Assembly (NCBI RefSeq): GCF_000422085.1
Contig: NC_021741.1
Span: 4,154,001 to 4,218,000, forward strand
DNA length: 64,000 nt
DNA from: Serratia liquefaciens ATCC 27592
Lineage (GTDB): Bacteria > Pseudomonadota > Gammaproteobacteria > Enterobacterales > Enterobacteriaceae
Direction of reading: 5' to 3'
The translations under genes were made by a program, and so were the position numbers. Below are positions 11,379 through 21,678 of this stretch, in pieces. Each line of letters begins with the position of its first letter. The stretch's first letter is position 1. The notes below the pieces were generated by a model. It ran no database searches, was not told where the DNA came from, and saw only the letters and a program-made list of their open reading frames with translations.

Positions 11379-14300
11379 TTACCCAAGGTTATGTCGCGCA
11401 ACCGGCAGCAGGTAACGTTCTGTTTCGGCCAGAATTTGCGCTAAAGAAGGATTATCCAACTGCCGGAATACCCGCTGCACATAAGGGTCTTCGCCTTCCC
11501 CCGGAATGCGCTGATCGCCCTGCCAGGTCTGCAGCAGCTTGGCTCTAGCCTTGATTTGCACCTCTTCATCCCAGTCAATCTGCTGCGTTTCCGGCTGGTA
11601 ACATTGGCTTAGCCAAGCCCAGCCGCTTTTGTTCAGCAACAGCAACGGCTGACACAGACCGCGCTGATAACCGGCCACCAATTCGGCCAGTTGCTCATGG
11701 GCATCCTCTGCGCTCAGGGCGGCAAAACGCCAGGCTGCCCCTTTGCGACCGTAAATACGGCTTTCCCCTGTGCCACCGGCGCAGCAGTACACCAGATGCT
11801 CCAGCCACAGCAATATCCCATCGACGGCCGACAGGGTGGATGGCCGCCAACGTAACAGCCCGTCTTCCTGAACCTGATGCAACCAGCCGCTAATGCGCAC
11901 GCCGGCAATGTCGATATCCAGTTCAAGACTGTGCCCTTCGCTGCGCTCTGCCCGCACCTGCTCAGCCAGTTCAGCCATCTCTTCCTGCTGCTTCTGCCAA
12001 TAAATTTCACCGAATGGGCCAAAGGGTAATCCGCCGGCGGCACGAACTCGCTGAAATAGGCGAGTGGCGTCCTCACCGTCAATCAGGGTATTCAACAGTT
12101 GGCTGTTGAACTGATAACGGCTGAGATTATCCAGGGTAAAGGGCTCTTCATCCGGCAGTTCGGTTTCTTCCAAAATGAAGCTGACCCCCAGACGGAGTTG
12201 GAAGAAGGCGCGGATAGGGTGGCGATAGAATCGCAGCAAGTCATCCAGCAAAATCTGGGTTTGTGCTTCCGGCAGCAGAGGTTGATTAAACGCCGGATGT
12301 GCAGCTCCTTTTCCGTCGGCGGCCGGCAGCCATTCCGCGGCGTAGCTCTGATCTTCGGTACCGGGCTGGAAATTCTCGGCGGCAAACGGCATACGCGAGT
12401 GCCAGTTGAGCAAGTGATCACCCACGCGTTTTGCACTGCCATCGGCGTCCAACGCTTCATCCCCCGGCAGGCAGTAGCTCTGTTCAAGGTATTCCAGCAG
12501 CTCGGTCACCAACACCGAAGGGTAACGTTCGCTGTTATCCTGAATGGAACGGCCAATAAAGCTGATATACAGCCGTTGCTGCGCCGACAGTATCGCCTCC
12601 AGGAATAGATAACGGTCATCATCACGACGGCTACGATCGCCACGCTTGACCTGCTGTGCCATCAGATCAAAGCCTAACGGCGGCAGCGTCCGTGGGTAAA
12701 CGCCGTCGTTCATGCCCAGCAGGCACACCACTTTAAACGGGATGGAACGCATCGGCATCAGGGTGCAGAAATTGATTTGCCCGGCCAGGAAACGCTGGCT
12801 GATCCGCTCCTGATCGAGGCGTGACGCCAGTTCATCACGCAGGATGGACAGTGGCACCTCATCGGGATAACGGGCCGCCAACCCGAACTCGAACAGCTTG
12901 TTCCACTGCTGCTCAATCAGCGCCAGCACCACTTCGGTTTCACCGTCCTGCTCAAAGAAGGTCTCCAGCAGTTGGCGGCACAGCGGTTGCCATTCCGGCA
13001 GCGTACGCAGTTGCCCCAGTCGTTGCCGCCAGCGGCTCAACGCCGCCAGCAGCTCAGCTAGCTGCCCAGCCAGCTCGGCGACCAATCCGCTCGATTCGTC
13101 GTAGGGCAAGACCCCCTGCCAGTCACCGGCATTGCTGTCCATGGCGTAACCCAACAGCATACGCGTAATGCCAAATTGCCAGGTGTGCTGTCCGGTGGCG
13201 GGCAAATCCAGTTCGCGCACGTTGTCGTCATCCAGGCCCCAGCGTACGCCGGATTCACCCACCCAATGGCGCAACAGACGCAGGCCCTCTTCCCGGATGG
13301 AGAATCGCGCCGCCAGTGCGGGAACCTCCAGCAGTGCCAGCACCTGCTCTGAGGTAAAGCGGCTCTGCGGCAGATCCAACAGCGAGATAAAAGCCTGCAG
13401 CGCCGGATGAGCCTGGCTGGCTTTGCGGTCAGAAATGGCAAACGGCAGGTAGCGTTCCGGGGAGGCATTGCCGAATACCGCCTGGATATAAGGCGTGTAA
13501 TTGTCGATGTCCGCCACCATCACAATAATGTCGCGCGGCGTCAGCTCAGGGTCATCCGCCAACATGCTCAATAACTGATCGTGCAGCACCTCAACTTCAC
13601 GCTGCGGGCTGTGGCAAGCGTGCAGGCTGATGGAGCGATCGGCAGGATCCAGTCGTCGTTTGGTGGCGCTGCTTTCCAGCGTTTCCGGCGTGGTGCCGAT
13701 AACCGCACTGTTCTTCAGCTCCAGCATATCGTACTGAATGCCATGCAGCAGATTGTCCGCAGGGATATCGACAAATGCGAAAACTTCCTGCGCAGATTCG
13801 ATCTGCGAAAGCAAAAAGTGGTGGTCGCGTCCCAACTTGCCCCATGAGGCCAACAGCGGGTTCGGCAGGTCTTGCTCACCGGCTTCATTAAACAGTGCGG
13901 CGGCATTTTCAGGATCTTTGAATAACGCATATTCGGTTTGATCCTGATAATGGCGTCGTTTGCGGCTCTGCAATTTCGCCAGAAATGATTGACTCTGAAT
14001 ATCTCCCCAGTAGTAGCGGCAAGGGTTAGTGAACATCAGGTGAACGTCAATGTGCCTGCCCAGCGCCTGGAGGGCCTCCAGATAGACCGGCGGCAATGCC
14101 GAAATGCCGCAGATAAAGACCCGTGGCGGCAATCCCGCAGGGGGCTGCTGTGCCTTTTCCAGCTCGTTGATAAAACGGCGATACAGGTTGGCGCGATGCC
14201 ATTCCGGCTGCCCCAATTCCGCTGTGTACTCTACCAGGCGCGCCCACAGCGGAGCCTGCCATTGCTGCGCTTCCGCCAGTCCGTCAACGCGTTCGCCCTT

Positions 14301-14750
14301 CTGCCAGCTTTCCAGCCATTGCGGGCGATACACCAGGTATTGGTCAAACAGGTCAGCCACCCGACCGGCCAGTTGATGAATTTTACGTTTGTCGCCGTCG
14401 TCGGTGAGGTAATGGTGCAGTGGCGCAAATTCAGGCTGGGTGAGTAAATCGGGCAGCAGCCACATCAGCTTCCAGGTCATGGCATCTTTGCTGAAGGCGC
14501 TCTCTTTCGGGATACCCGGTAACACCCGGGTAAACATGTCCCAGATGAAGGTAGCCGGCAGGGGGAAAGCGATGTTGGCGGCAATGCCGAACTGCTCCGC
14601 CAGTTGCATCTGCAGCCACTGCGCCATACCGGGGCTCTGCACCAACACCACTTCCTGTTGGAAAGGATCGGCCAAGGGCTCTCTGGCTATCAAAATGCTG
14701 GTCAGCGTTTTTAACACGTCCAACTGATTGGAGTGATAAACCTTAAACAT
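11379..14750 (-). CDS. recC: RecBCD enzyme subunit RecC (Chi recognition)
   Basis: Structural subunit that splits the duplex and reads Chi in the 3' strand. It has 1123 residues, matching E. coli RecC in size. RecC is a decayed helicase-nuclease fold. The start MFKVYHSNQLDVLKTL is characteristic, and the motif-V-like CLLGMNDGVYPR is visible. A 183-bp AT-rich gap separates it from ptrA, so recC and ptrA-recB-recD may have separate promoters. The start ATG (14750) is preceded by GGGAGCG. Confidence 0.97.
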   Translation of the reverse strand: MFKVYHSNQLDVLKTLTSILIAREPLADPFQQEVVLVQSPGMAQWLQMQLAEQFGIAANIAFPLPATFIWDMFTRVLPGIPKESAFSKDAMTWKLMWLLPDLLTQPEFAPLHHYLTDDGDKRKIHQLAGRVADLFDQYLVYRPQWLESWQKGERVDGLAEAQQWQAPLWARLVEYTAELGQPEWHRANLYRRFINELEKAQQPPAGLPPRVFICGISALPPVYLEALQALGRHIDVHLMFTNPCRYYWGDIQSQSFLAKLQSRKRRHYQDQTEYALFKDPENAAALFNEAGEQDLPNPLLASWGKLGRDHHFLLSQIESAQEVFAFVDIPADNLLHGIQYDMLELKNSAVIGTTPETLESSATKRRLDPADRSISLHACHSPQREVEVLHDQLLSMLADDPELTPRDIIVMVADIDNYTPYIQAVFGNASPERYLPFAISDRKASQAHPALQAFISLLDLPQSRFTSEQVLALLEVPALAARFSIREEGLRLLRHWVGESGVRWGLDDDNVRELDLPATGQHTWQFGITRMLLGYAMDSNAGDWQGVLPYDESSGLVAELAGQLAELLAALSRWRQRLGQLRTLPEWQPLCRQLLETFFEQDGETEVVLALIEQQWNKLFEFGLAARYPDEVPLSILRDELASRLDQERISQRFLAGQINFCTLMPMRSIPFKVVCLLGMNDGVYPRTLPPLGFDLMAQQVKRGDRSRRDDDRYLFLEAILSAQQRLYISFIGRSIQDNSERYPSVLVTELLEYLEQSYCLPGDEALDADGSAKRVGDHLLNWHSRMPFAAENFQPGTEDQSYAAEWLPAADGKGAAHPAFNQPLLPEAQTQILLDDLLRFYRHPIRAFFQLRLGVSFILEETELPDEEPFTLDNLSRYQFNSQLLNTLIDGEDATRLFQRVRAAGGLPFGPFGEIYWQKQQEEMAELAEQVRAERSEGHSLELDIDIAGVRISGWLHQVQEDGLLRWRPSTLSAVDGILLWLEHLVYCCAGGTGESRIYGRKGAAWRFAALSAEDAHEQLAELVAGYQRGLCQPLLLLNKSGWAWLSQCYQPETQQIDWDEEVQIKARAKLLQTWQGDQRIPGEGEDPYVQRVFRQLDNPSLAQILAETERYLLPVARHNLG

Positions 14751-14783
14751 TGGGCGCTCCCTTAAAACAAAATATGTGCCAGC

Positions 14784-15158
14784 TCACTGGCGCATGCAGT
14801 ACCAACGACTGAGTTCCGCCCACTGCTGTTGGGGCGTTTGTATTCTTACCACTAACCGCTGACAGGCAGGCTGTGGGCTGCTCAAGCTGGTCTCACGCCG
14901 CCAGCCGGGTGCCAGTGGCGGCAGCCCGGCATCCATGCGACCGGTAGCGGCGAACACTTCCAGATGCTGGTGCGCCAACGACCACGCCTGTCGATACTGC
15001 CACTGACGCTGGAACGACTGCAACAGCACCTGATGATACTGTAACAACCCCAGTAGCGACACCGAGAACAGCAACGCGGCAATCAAGACCTCCGGCAAGC
15101 TGAAACCCCGCTGGCGCCATAGGGTTGCGTCAGATGCATCAGTTGGGTTAATCCTCAC
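14784..15158 (-). CDS. ppdC: Prepilin-peptidase-dependent protein PpdC-like minor pseudopilin
   Basis: Small type IV pilin-like protein. The proposed GTG start (15158) gives 124 residues; the open frame extends upstream to 15281, but that part lies inside ygdB. The prepilin peptidase site is QRGFSLPEVLI, with cleavage after G, followed by a hydrophobic helix (LIAALLFSVSLLGLLQY). The position between recC and ygdB matches E. coli ppdC. It overlaps the end of ygdB by 11 bases. The role is inferred from position in the cluster: minor pseudopilin of a type IV pilus or secretion-like filament. The start is the least certain part. Confidence 0.8.
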   Translation of the reverse strand: MRINPTDASDATLWRQRGFSLPEVLIAALLFSVSLLGLLQYHQVLLQSFQRQWQYRQAWSLAHQHLEVFAATGRMDAGLPPLAPGWRRETSLSSPQPACQRLVVRIQTPQQQWAELSRWYCMRQ

Positions 15159-15594
15159 AGTCCGCCTGCTTTTTTTCAGGGCAAAAATCCAGCCACCCGC
15201 CGGTTTCTGCTCTGAGCGCAATCTCTCCGGTTGCGCCCTCAGGTTTGCTCCGTTGATATAACCGCAAAGGCTCTGTGCCATTCATCGGTGCTTCACCACG
15301 CACCAGGACAATACCCGCCTGGGAGGATAATTTTGCGCAGGCACGTAGCTCAGTTGTTTGCCGGCACCACCAGCCACTCTCATTCAGTTGCCCGTGTGAC
15401 CAAGACTGCGCCACACCCCAACTGAGCGCGGAAGCGGCCTGATTGTATGCCAGTAAATAGCGTTTCTCGTCGGTCGCCAGCAGTAAAGCGCTGTCCAGTT
15501 GGCGACGCTGGGCATTCAGCAGCATCAGCCCCATCACCAACAGCATCATCACGGCCGCCAGGGTACTGCCGCCTCGTTCGGCGTTAATGTTCAT
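15148..15594 (-). CDS. ygdB: YgdB-like pseudopilin cluster protein (PilX-type)
   Basis: A 148-residue protein starting MNINAERGGS at 15594; the ATG overlaps the ppdB stop (ATGA). The N-terminus has a PilX-like hydrophobic helix (TLAAVMMLLVMGLMLL) right after a basic and glycine-containing segment. The C-terminus has a paired-cysteine end (DFCPEKKQADCED). E. coli YgdB ends in a similar SDFCP...C pattern. It sits second to last of the ppdA-ppdB-ygdB-ppdC operon. Function is presumed: minor subunit priming assembly of a pilus-like fibre. Confidence 0.8.
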   Translation of the reverse strand: MNINAERGGSTLAAVMMLLVMGLMLLNAQRRQLDSALLLATDEKRYLLAYNQAASALSWGVAQSWSHGQLNESGWWCRQTTELRACAKLSSQAGIVLVRGEAPMNGTEPLRLYQRSKPEGATGEIALRAETGGWLDFCPEKKQADCED

Positions 15595-16169
15595 GGCAGA
15601 GAAGTCATATTGACCGCCCAAACCAGGCTACGCCGTATATTGCTATCCGCTTTCGCACGGCCGCTCAGCGCCAGCGTAGCCCAGGTTTTTCCGTTTTCAC
15701 CCAGGTTGGTCTTTACGCTGAAGGCTTCGATACGCACTTCGTCGTTATCGATCAGACGTTCCCAGCCACCGCCCCGACAATGATTAATACCCCGCTGCCC
15801 TTCCAACATCCCCTGGCGCAGGCGATAACCGAAATAGTCGGCATCAGCGCCGAAAGCCTCCCAATGGCCGTTACGACTGATGTCATAGGTGATAATCACG
15901 CAACTGCCCGCCGCTTCTCCGGGAAGGTGGCTAAGCAGTATTGGTTGCCCACGGCACTGACCGGCGCAAAACCCCGCACGGCGTAGATCTTTCTCAATGC
16001 CGAAGGCCAATTGCCGCAGTACCGACTCCAGCCGGTAGTGCCTGCCGACATCGACGCTGTGTTGACGTAAAACCGGATAGGTTTTGGCGGCAGCAAGCGC
16101 AATCAGGCTGCCGAACGTCAGCGCCAACATCACCTCCGGCAGCGTAAAACCCCGCTCTAAGGCTGACAT
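15591..16169 (-). CDS. ppdB: Prepilin-peptidase-dependent protein PpdB-like minor pseudopilin
   Basis: The chosen ATG (16169) gives 192 residues starting MSALERGFTLPEV; the peptidase site is ERGFTLPEVML and the hydrophobic helix follows. The gene overlaps the ppdA tail by 13 bases and ygdB by 4. Size and position match E. coli PpdB (PilW/GspJ-like). Several cysteines in the middle (CAGQCRG, SCVI) suggest a disulfide-stabilised head. It acts in the inner membrane or periplasm with the other three pseudopilins. Confidence 0.85.
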   Translation of the reverse strand: MSALERGFTLPEVMLALTFGSLIALAAAKTYPVLRQHSVDVGRHYRLESVLRQLAFGIEKDLRRAGFCAGQCRGQPILLSHLPGEAAGSCVIITYDISRNGHWEAFGADADYFGYRLRQGMLEGQRGINHCRGGGWERLIDNDEVRIEAFSVKTNLGENGKTWATLALSGRAKADSNIRRSLVWAVNMTSLP

Positions 16170-16663
16170 AGCGCAATCCCCCTGATGCTCACCCCTTCGC
16201 TGCACAGTCGCAGTCGCCCCTTGGCAGATAGCACCAACCTCAGGCTGCCTGCACCGTTGCTGAGCACAATATGCCCCGCCTGCGCATTATTGCGCAGGCC
16301 ATAAAACCCCATCTCTTTTTGGGTATGGCCTGTCAGCCGCACATCAGGGTAATGCGGCTTGAAGATGTCATCGTCGAGTGCAGCGCAATTCGCAGGCGTT
16401 TGACCTTCACCGATGCACCAGGTCGTTCCGGGTTTAATCCCCAGCAGCGCCGTGCGGTTGTGCCAGTTGGCATCAGCCTGCAACCGGTTGAGGAAAGCCA
16501 GCAGTTGTTGTGCAGTGTGTTCCAACCGCAAAGCCTGCTGATAATGACGCCAGTGGCTGACACCCCAGCCCGTCAGCAGACCCGCCAGGGTAATCACCAC
16601 CAGCAGTTCTATCAGCGTCATGCCGCGCTGGCCATCGGGGTTAAACTTCATCTCGTCGTTCAT
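16157..16663 (-). CDS. ppdA: Prepilin-peptidase-dependent protein PpdA-like minor pseudopilin
   Basis: First gene of the pseudopilin operon. The start at 16663 (MNDEMKF) gives 168 residues; the internal ATG at 16651 (MKFNPDG) is an equal candidate, since neither has a strong ribosome site. The type IV pilin signature is QRGMTLIELLVVITLAG, followed by a GspH-like domain. Motifs ADANWHNR and FFGLRN-like FYGLRNNAQAGHI match what I recall of E. coli PpdA. thyA lies directly downstream on the same strand's upstream side (16851-17645), so read-through from thyA past its terminator may supply some transcription. Confidence 0.85.
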   Translation of the reverse strand: MNDEMKFNPDGQRGMTLIELLVVITLAGLLTGWGVSHWRHYQQALRLEHTAQQLLAFLNRLQADANWHNRTALLGIKPGTTWCIGEGQTPANCAALDDDIFKPHYPDVRLTGHTQKEMGFYGLRNNAQAGHIVLSNGAGSLRLVLSAKGRLRLCSEGVSIRGIALCQP

Positions 16664-16807
16664 GGCGGCCAGTGTAATCAGGCGCGCAACAGGGTAAAGG
16701 GGGGCTTTTCGGCCTTGAAGCGCACCGCGCAGGCTTTCTATGCAACTGGTGAACAAGCACAACAAAATGCGATGCAGTGCGCAGAGAGGGGCGGCAGAAA
16801 AAAATAA

Positions 16808-16826
16808 GGGCGCAACCTGTGCGCCC
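16808..16826 (-). terminator. Rho-independent terminator of thyA
   Basis: A 7-bp GC stem (GGGCGCA / TGCGCCC) with a 5-base loop is followed on the minus strand by TTATTTTTTTC. It sits 24 bases after the thyA stop codon. This is a strong canonical terminator that should separate thyA from the pseudopilin genes. Confidence 0.85.
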
Positions 16827-16850
16827 TCGGGGATAACTTATGCGGAGAAA

Positions 16851-17645
16851 TCAGATAGCAACCGGTGCTTTGATTGGGGGATGCGGATCGTACCCTTCGA
16901 TTTCAAAATCTTCGAAACGGTAATCGAACAGCGATGCCGGTTTGCGTTTGATCAAAAGCGTTGGCAAGGCACGCGGTTCACGGGTCAGCTGCAGCTGGGT
17001 TTGTTCCATATGGTTGCTGTACAGGTGGGTATCGCCGCCGGTCCAGACAAAATCACCCACTTCCAGATCGCATTGCTGCGCCATCATATGCACTAACAGC
17101 GCGTAGCTGGCAATGTTGAACGGCAGGCCGAGGAACACATCGCACGAGCGCTGGTACAGCTGGCAGGATAATTTGCCGTCCGCCACGTAGAACTGGAAGA
17201 ACGCATGGCATGGCGCCAGCGCCATCTGGTCCAATTCACCCACGTTCCAGGCCGAGACTATGATGCGGCGTGAATCCGGATCCTGTTTCAGCTGGTTCAG
17301 CACCGTGGTCAACTGGTCGATCTGACGGCCGTCAGCGGCTCCCCAGGCACGCCACTGTTTACCGTACACCGGGCCAAGGTCGCCGTTCTCGTCGGCCCAC
17401 TCGTCCCAGATGCTGACCTTGTTTTCCTTCAGGTAAGCCACGTTGGTGTCGCCGTTCAGGAACCACAACAGTTCATGGATGATCGAACGCAGGTGACATT
17501 TTTTGGTGGTCACCAACGGGAAGCCTTCCTGCAAATTGAAACGCATCTGGTGGCCGAAAATCGACAGCGTGCCAGTGCCGGTACGGTCGGCTTTAGGGGT
17601 GCCCTCGGCGAGCACTTTGTTCATCAAATCCAGATACTGTTTCAT
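16851..17645 (-). CDS. thyA: Thymidylate synthase ThyA
   Basis: Makes dTMP from dUMP using methylene-tetrahydrofolate as carbon donor and reductant. Exactly 264 residues, as in E. coli. The catalytic cysteine is C146 in [12 protein letters not shown]; the phosphate-binding [10 protein letters not shown] motif and the folate-binding C-terminus (PIKAPVAI) are intact. The start is 7 bases after the lgt stop, so lgt and thyA form a two-gene operon, as in other enterobacteria. Confidence 0.98.
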   Translation of the reverse strand: MKQYLDLMNKVLAEGTPKADRTGTGTLSIFGHQMRFNLQEGFPLVTTKKCHLRSIIHELLWFLNGDTNVAYLKENKVSIWDEWADENGDLGPVYGKQWRAWGAADGRQIDQLTTVLNQLKQDPDSRRIIVSAWNVGELDQMALAPCHAFFQFYVADGKLSCQLYQRSCDVFLGLPFNIASYALLVHMMAQQCDLEVGDFVWTGGDTHLYSNHMEQTQLQLTREPRALPTLLIKRKPASLFDYRFEDFEIEGYDPHPPIKAPVAI

Positions 17646-17652
17646 TTGTTCC

Positions 17653-18525
17653 TCACGACAGTTGTTGCTGCGGGCGACGACGATACGCCCAAATCATCAT
17701 AATAATACCGGCCACCACCATAGGAACGGACAGGATCTGCCCCATGCTGATTACGCCGTCGAACAGGCCGAGCTGTGCATCCGGCTGACGGAAAGCTTCG
17801 ACGATAATGCGGAATACGCCATAACCAATCAGGAACAGGCCGGAAACGGCGCCCATCGGCCGCGGTTTGCGAATAAACAGGTTCAGAATGATAAACAGCA
17901 CCACGCCTTCCAGCAGCAGTTCATACAGCTGGGACGGGTGGCGCGGCAGCACGCCGTATTGATTCAGGATCGGCAGCAGTTGCGGATCGGCGGCGGCAAG
18001 CGCTACGTCTTCCGCGCGTGAACTTGGGAACAGCATCGCCCATGGGGTATCGGTGGTAACACGGCCCCAGAGTTCGCCATTGATAAAGTTGCCCAAGCGA
18101 CCGGCACCCAGGCCGAAGGGGATCAGCGGGGCAATAAAATCAGAAACCTGGAAGAAGGTGCGTTTGGTACGACGAGCGAACCAGAACATCACCAGAATAA
18201 CCCCCATCAGGCCGCCGTGGAACGACATACCGCCATCCCAGACTTTGAACAGATAGAGCGGGTTATCCAGGAACAGCGGCAGGTTGTAGAACAACACATA
18301 GCCAACGCGGCCACCGACGAACACACCGAGGAAACCGGCATACAGCAGGTTCTCTACTTCATCCTTGGTCCAGCCGCTGCCCGGTTTGTTGGCACGGCGC
18401 ACCGCCAGCCACATGGCAAAAACGAAGCCAACCAGGTACATCAGACCGTACCAATGCAGAGAGACCGGACCGATAGAGAAAATCACCGGATCAAATTTAG
18501 GAAACGCCAGATAGCTATTGGTCAT
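17653..18525 (-). CDS. lgt: Phosphatidylglycerol-prolipoprotein diacylglyceryl transferase Lgt
   Basis: Inner-membrane enzyme that attaches diacylglycerol to the lipobox cysteine of prolipoproteins, the first step of lipoprotein maturation. It has 290 residues with about seven membrane segments. The Lgt signature [14 protein letters not shown] is intact, as is the essential-histidine region [11 protein letters not shown]. Co-transcribed with thyA. Essential in most Gram-negatives. Confidence 0.98.
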   Translation of the reverse strand: MTNSYLAFPKFDPVIFSIGPVSLHWYGLMYLVGFVFAMWLAVRRANKPGSGWTKDEVENLLYAGFLGVFVGGRVGYVLFYNLPLFLDNPLYLFKVWDGGMSFHGGLMGVILVMFWFARRTKRTFFQVSDFIAPLIPFGLGAGRLGNFINGELWGRVTTDTPWAMLFPSSRAEDVALAAADPQLLPILNQYGVLPRHPSQLYELLLEGVVLFIILNLFIRKPRPMGAVSGLFLIGYGVFRIIVEAFRQPDAQLGLFDGVISMGQILSVPMVVAGIIMMIWAYRRRPQQQLS

Positions 18526-18715
18526 CTATCACCACAACATGTCTATTATTCTTCCCCATCCGGGGGCGGCAGGTGCCAAACGCGGTGAAACGCAGCAGGA
18601 GCACTTTTTCCGTTGCTTTCAACACAGTGAGGAGGCGGATAATAGCATAAGCTTAAGCGTCTCCGGACTGGACTGCTGGGAAAAGTTCTGTAAAAAAATC
18701 AGTCAGCCTGCGGCG

Positions 18716-20962
18716 TTACTTGCCACCGCGGATTAACCCGCCCATGCCACGCCGCTCCATAAACGCCGCCACCTGATGGCGCACCTCAGTGGTCATTTGA
18801 GCACTGAGTACACGCTGCGCCAGCACTTCGGCGTCGGAGAGCTCAATATGCCGCAGCAGATATTTGATCCGCGCCACGCTACGTCCGTTCATGCTCAGGT
18901 TGCGGTAGCCCATGCCCACCAGCAGCAAGGCCCCCATGGGATCGCCAGCCAGTTCACCGCACAACCCTACCGGCAGCCCGACGGCCTGGGCCTGAACGAC
19001 AATCATCTTGAGCACCTGCAGCATGGAAGGATGCAGGCTGTCGTACAGCGAAGCCACTCGGGTATTGTTGCGATCCACCGCCAACAGGTACTGGGTCAGG
19101 TCGTTGGTACCAACCGAAATAAACTCCACCCGCCCGGCCAGATGCGGGATCAGGAAGATCATCGACGGCACTTCAAGCATTACGCCAAGTTTGGGTTTGG
19201 GAATTTCATACCCCAGCACTTCTTCTACTTCCCGCCCAGCGCGGTCGATCAGGCGTCGGGCCTCGTCGATCTCTTCCAGACTGGTGATCATCGGCAGCAA
19301 AATGCCCAGATTGCCGGTACCGGCATTGGCACGCAGCATGGCGCGCACCTGGATCAGGAAGATTTCCGGCTGATCCAGGGTGATGCGGATACCGCGCCAA
19401 CCCAGACAGGGGTTTTCTTCGCTGATAGGCATATAAGGCAGTTGCTTATCGGCGCCGATATCCAGCGTGCGCAGCGTCACCGGCTTGTTCGGATAGAGCT
19501 GCAACATACCCTGATATTGGGCGACCTGTTCCTCTTCGGAAGGGAAGCCACTCTGCAGCATAAATGGAATTTCGGTACGGTAGAGGCCGACGCCATCGAC
19601 GCGCCCTCCCAGCAATTGCTCGTGTTCCGGGCTAAGACCGGCGTTGAGCATCACCTGCACTCGCTCGCCGCTTTTGAGCTGAGCCGGCTGTTCGACATCG
19701 TCTTCCGCCAATCGGCTTAATTCCAGCTCTTCGCTGATCAGCCGCTGGTATTCCTGCACCAGCACCGGCTCAGGATCAACCAGCAGCTCGCCGCGATAGC
19801 CATCGACAATCAGCAGGCGCTGGCTGAGCAATGCAGGCTGGATATCCGCCCCCATCACCGTCGGCACCCCCATCGCCCGCACCAAAATAGCCGCATGTGA
19901 GTTGGCGGCACCGTCGCGGACCACCACGCCGACCAGCCTGTCCTGTGGCATTTCTGCCAACAGGGTAGCGGTCAGTTCATCGGCCACCAGCACAAAACGC
20001 GCCGGCCACTGGGTTGCGCCCTGAGTGGTATCGTCGAGGTGGAATAAAAGGCGCTGACCGAGCGCGCGCAGATCGCTGGCGCGCTCGCGCATGTAGGTGT
20101 CTTGCAGGCTGGCGAACTGGGCGGCAAAGACTTCGATCACCTGTTTCACCGCCCATTCCGCTACGGAGCCGGCATCGATCTCGGCGAAGAGTTCACGCTT
20201 GAGGCGGGCGTCGTTCAGCAGGTGAGAGTAAAGATCGAAAATCGCCGCGCTCTCTTTTTGCGAGCTGGCGGCAAAGCGCTTGCTGAAACGGCGGAATTCC
20301 GCCCCGGCTTCTTCCAACGCCTGGGTCAGGCGTTCACGTTCGCTGGCGGTATCGAGCGTTGAGGCCTTGTAAACCTGATCGAGTGACGGCTGGCTGCTGT
20401 CCTGCCAACCTTCAGCCACCGCCACGCCTGGCGATGCCGCCAGCGCACGAATGCGCGTCTGGCGATACTGGCCAAAAAGAGCGTTAAGCTGCGATTGGGA
20501 TAGGATACCGGCCATTTGCGTGGCCAGCGTCACCATAAAAGACTCTTCGCTTTCGTCGAACTGGCGCAGCTCACGCTGCTGAACCACCAATACGCCCAGC
20601 AGTTGGCGGCGATGAATGATCGGCACGCCGAGGAACGATCGGAACCGATCCTCCTTCACCTGGGGAATATATTTGAAGCTGGGGTGGCTCTGCGCGTCCG
20701 CCAGGTTAATCGGCTCCGCACGGCGCCCAACCAGGCCGACGATGCCTTCATCAAAGGCCAGTGCGATAGTGCGCCCACGCGGTTTTTTTAACCCGCGTGT
20801 CGCCATCAGGTAATAACAGCGGCGGTCATTGTCTGCCAGATAGATGGAACAGACTTCCGTATCCATTGCCAGACAGGTTTCATTGACCAAAAGATCCAGC
20901 GCATCTGTCAGGCTGGCCGCCGCGGCCACCTTCTCAACAATTTCTCGCAAGCGCGTGAGCAT
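18716..20962 (-). CDS. ptsP: PTS-Ntr enzyme I, PtsP
   Basis: PEP-dependent phosphotransferase that starts the nitrogen PTS chain (PtsP, NPr, EIIA-Ntr). It has 748 residues: an N-terminal GAF domain (about 1-165), an enzyme I N domain, the phosphohistidine domain (AANSHAAILVRAMGVP, His near 356) and the PEP-binding TIM barrel (LGWRGIRI, FISVGTNDLTQY, GLCGELAGDP). It follows rppH by 12 bases on the same strand, so the two are likely one operon. Confidence 0.97.
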   Translation of the reverse strand: MLTRLREIVEKVAAAASLTDALDLLVNETCLAMDTEVCSIYLADNDRRCYYLMATRGLKKPRGRTIALAFDEGIVGLVGRRAEPINLADAQSHPSFKYIPQVKEDRFRSFLGVPIIHRRQLLGVLVVQQRELRQFDESEESFMVTLATQMAGILSQSQLNALFGQYRQTRIRALAASPGVAVAEGWQDSSQPSLDQVYKASTLDTASERERLTQALEEAGAEFRRFSKRFAASSQKESAAIFDLYSHLLNDARLKRELFAEIDAGSVAEWAVKQVIEVFAAQFASLQDTYMRERASDLRALGQRLLFHLDDTTQGATQWPARFVLVADELTATLLAEMPQDRLVGVVVRDGAANSHAAILVRAMGVPTVMGADIQPALLSQRLLIVDGYRGELLVDPEPVLVQEYQRLISEELELSRLAEDDVEQPAQLKSGERVQVMLNAGLSPEHEQLLGGRVDGVGLYRTEIPFMLQSGFPSEEEQVAQYQGMLQLYPNKPVTLRTLDIGADKQLPYMPISEENPCLGWRGIRITLDQPEIFLIQVRAMLRANAGTGNLGILLPMITSLEEIDEARRLIDRAGREVEEVLGYEIPKPKLGVMLEVPSMIFLIPHLAGRVEFISVGTNDLTQYLLAVDRNNTRVASLYDSLHPSMLQVLKMIVVQAQAVGLPVGLCGELAGDPMGALLLVGMGYRNLSMNGRSVARIKYLLRHIELSDAEVLAQRVLSAQMTTEVRHQVAAFMERRGMGGLIRGGK

Positions 20963-20974
20963 AGTCGGCTTAAC

Positions 20975-21502
20975 TTAACCTCTCTTCCGGCGATAAGCGG
21001 GGGTCTGCCGCTGCGCTGCCTGCTCCTGCATCGGCATCACGGTGACGGCGAATTCTTTCATCACCCGGCGGTAAACGTCGCGTTTGAACGACACCACCTG
21101 GCGCACCGGATACCAAAAGCTCACCCAGCGCCAGCCGTCAAACTCCGGCGTGCTGCTGCGTTGCATATTGATATCAGCGTCATTGCACATTAACTGCAAA
21201 AGAAACCATTTCTGCTTTTGGCCGATACAAACCGGCTTTGTGTCCCAACGCACCAAACGTTTTGGCAATTTATAGCGCAACCAGTTGCGGGTTGAGGCCA
21301 GGATACGCACATCCTTTTTGCTCAGCCCCACTTCTTCGAACAGCTCACGGTACATTGCCTGTTCTGCGGTTTCACCGGGGTTGATCCCCCCTTGGGGAAA
21401 CTGCCAGGAGTGTTGACCGTAACGGCGAGCCCACAGGACTTGCCCCTGACGATTACAGATTACGATACCAACATTCGGGCGGTAGCCATCATCATCGATC
21501 AC
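20975..21502 (-). CDS. rppH: RNA pyrophosphohydrolase RppH
   Basis: Nudix hydrolase that converts 5'-triphosphate mRNA ends to monophosphate and so triggers RNase E decay. It has 175 residues (E. coli 176). The Nudix box GX5EX7REUXEEXGU occupies residues 38-60 (starting [11 protein letters not shown] and ending RELFEEVGL). The N-terminus [17 protein letters not shown] is typical. First gene of the rppH-ptsP unit; divergent from mutH across a long regulatory gap. Confidence 0.97.
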   Translation of the reverse strand: MIDDDGYRPNVGIVICNRQGQVLWARRYGQHSWQFPQGGINPGETAEQAMYRELFEEVGLSKKDVRILASTRNWLRYKLPKRLVRWDTKPVCIGQKQKWFLLQLMCNDADINMQRSSTPEFDGWRWVSFWYPVRQVVSFKRDVYRRVMKEFAVTVMPMQEQAAQRQTPAYRRKRG

Positions 21503-21678
21503 CGGACTACCTCGATAAGCTTAAATTCGCATAGATACCCTGATTGTTTCACACAAGCTACAGGCGGTAAACCACTGCTTTGCGGCGGTGCAGACCGGAT
21601 AACATTGGGATAACTCACAGATAATGGCAAAGTTATAAACATGTGAAGCCGTTTACACGCGGTTTTATTCACTTTTTC

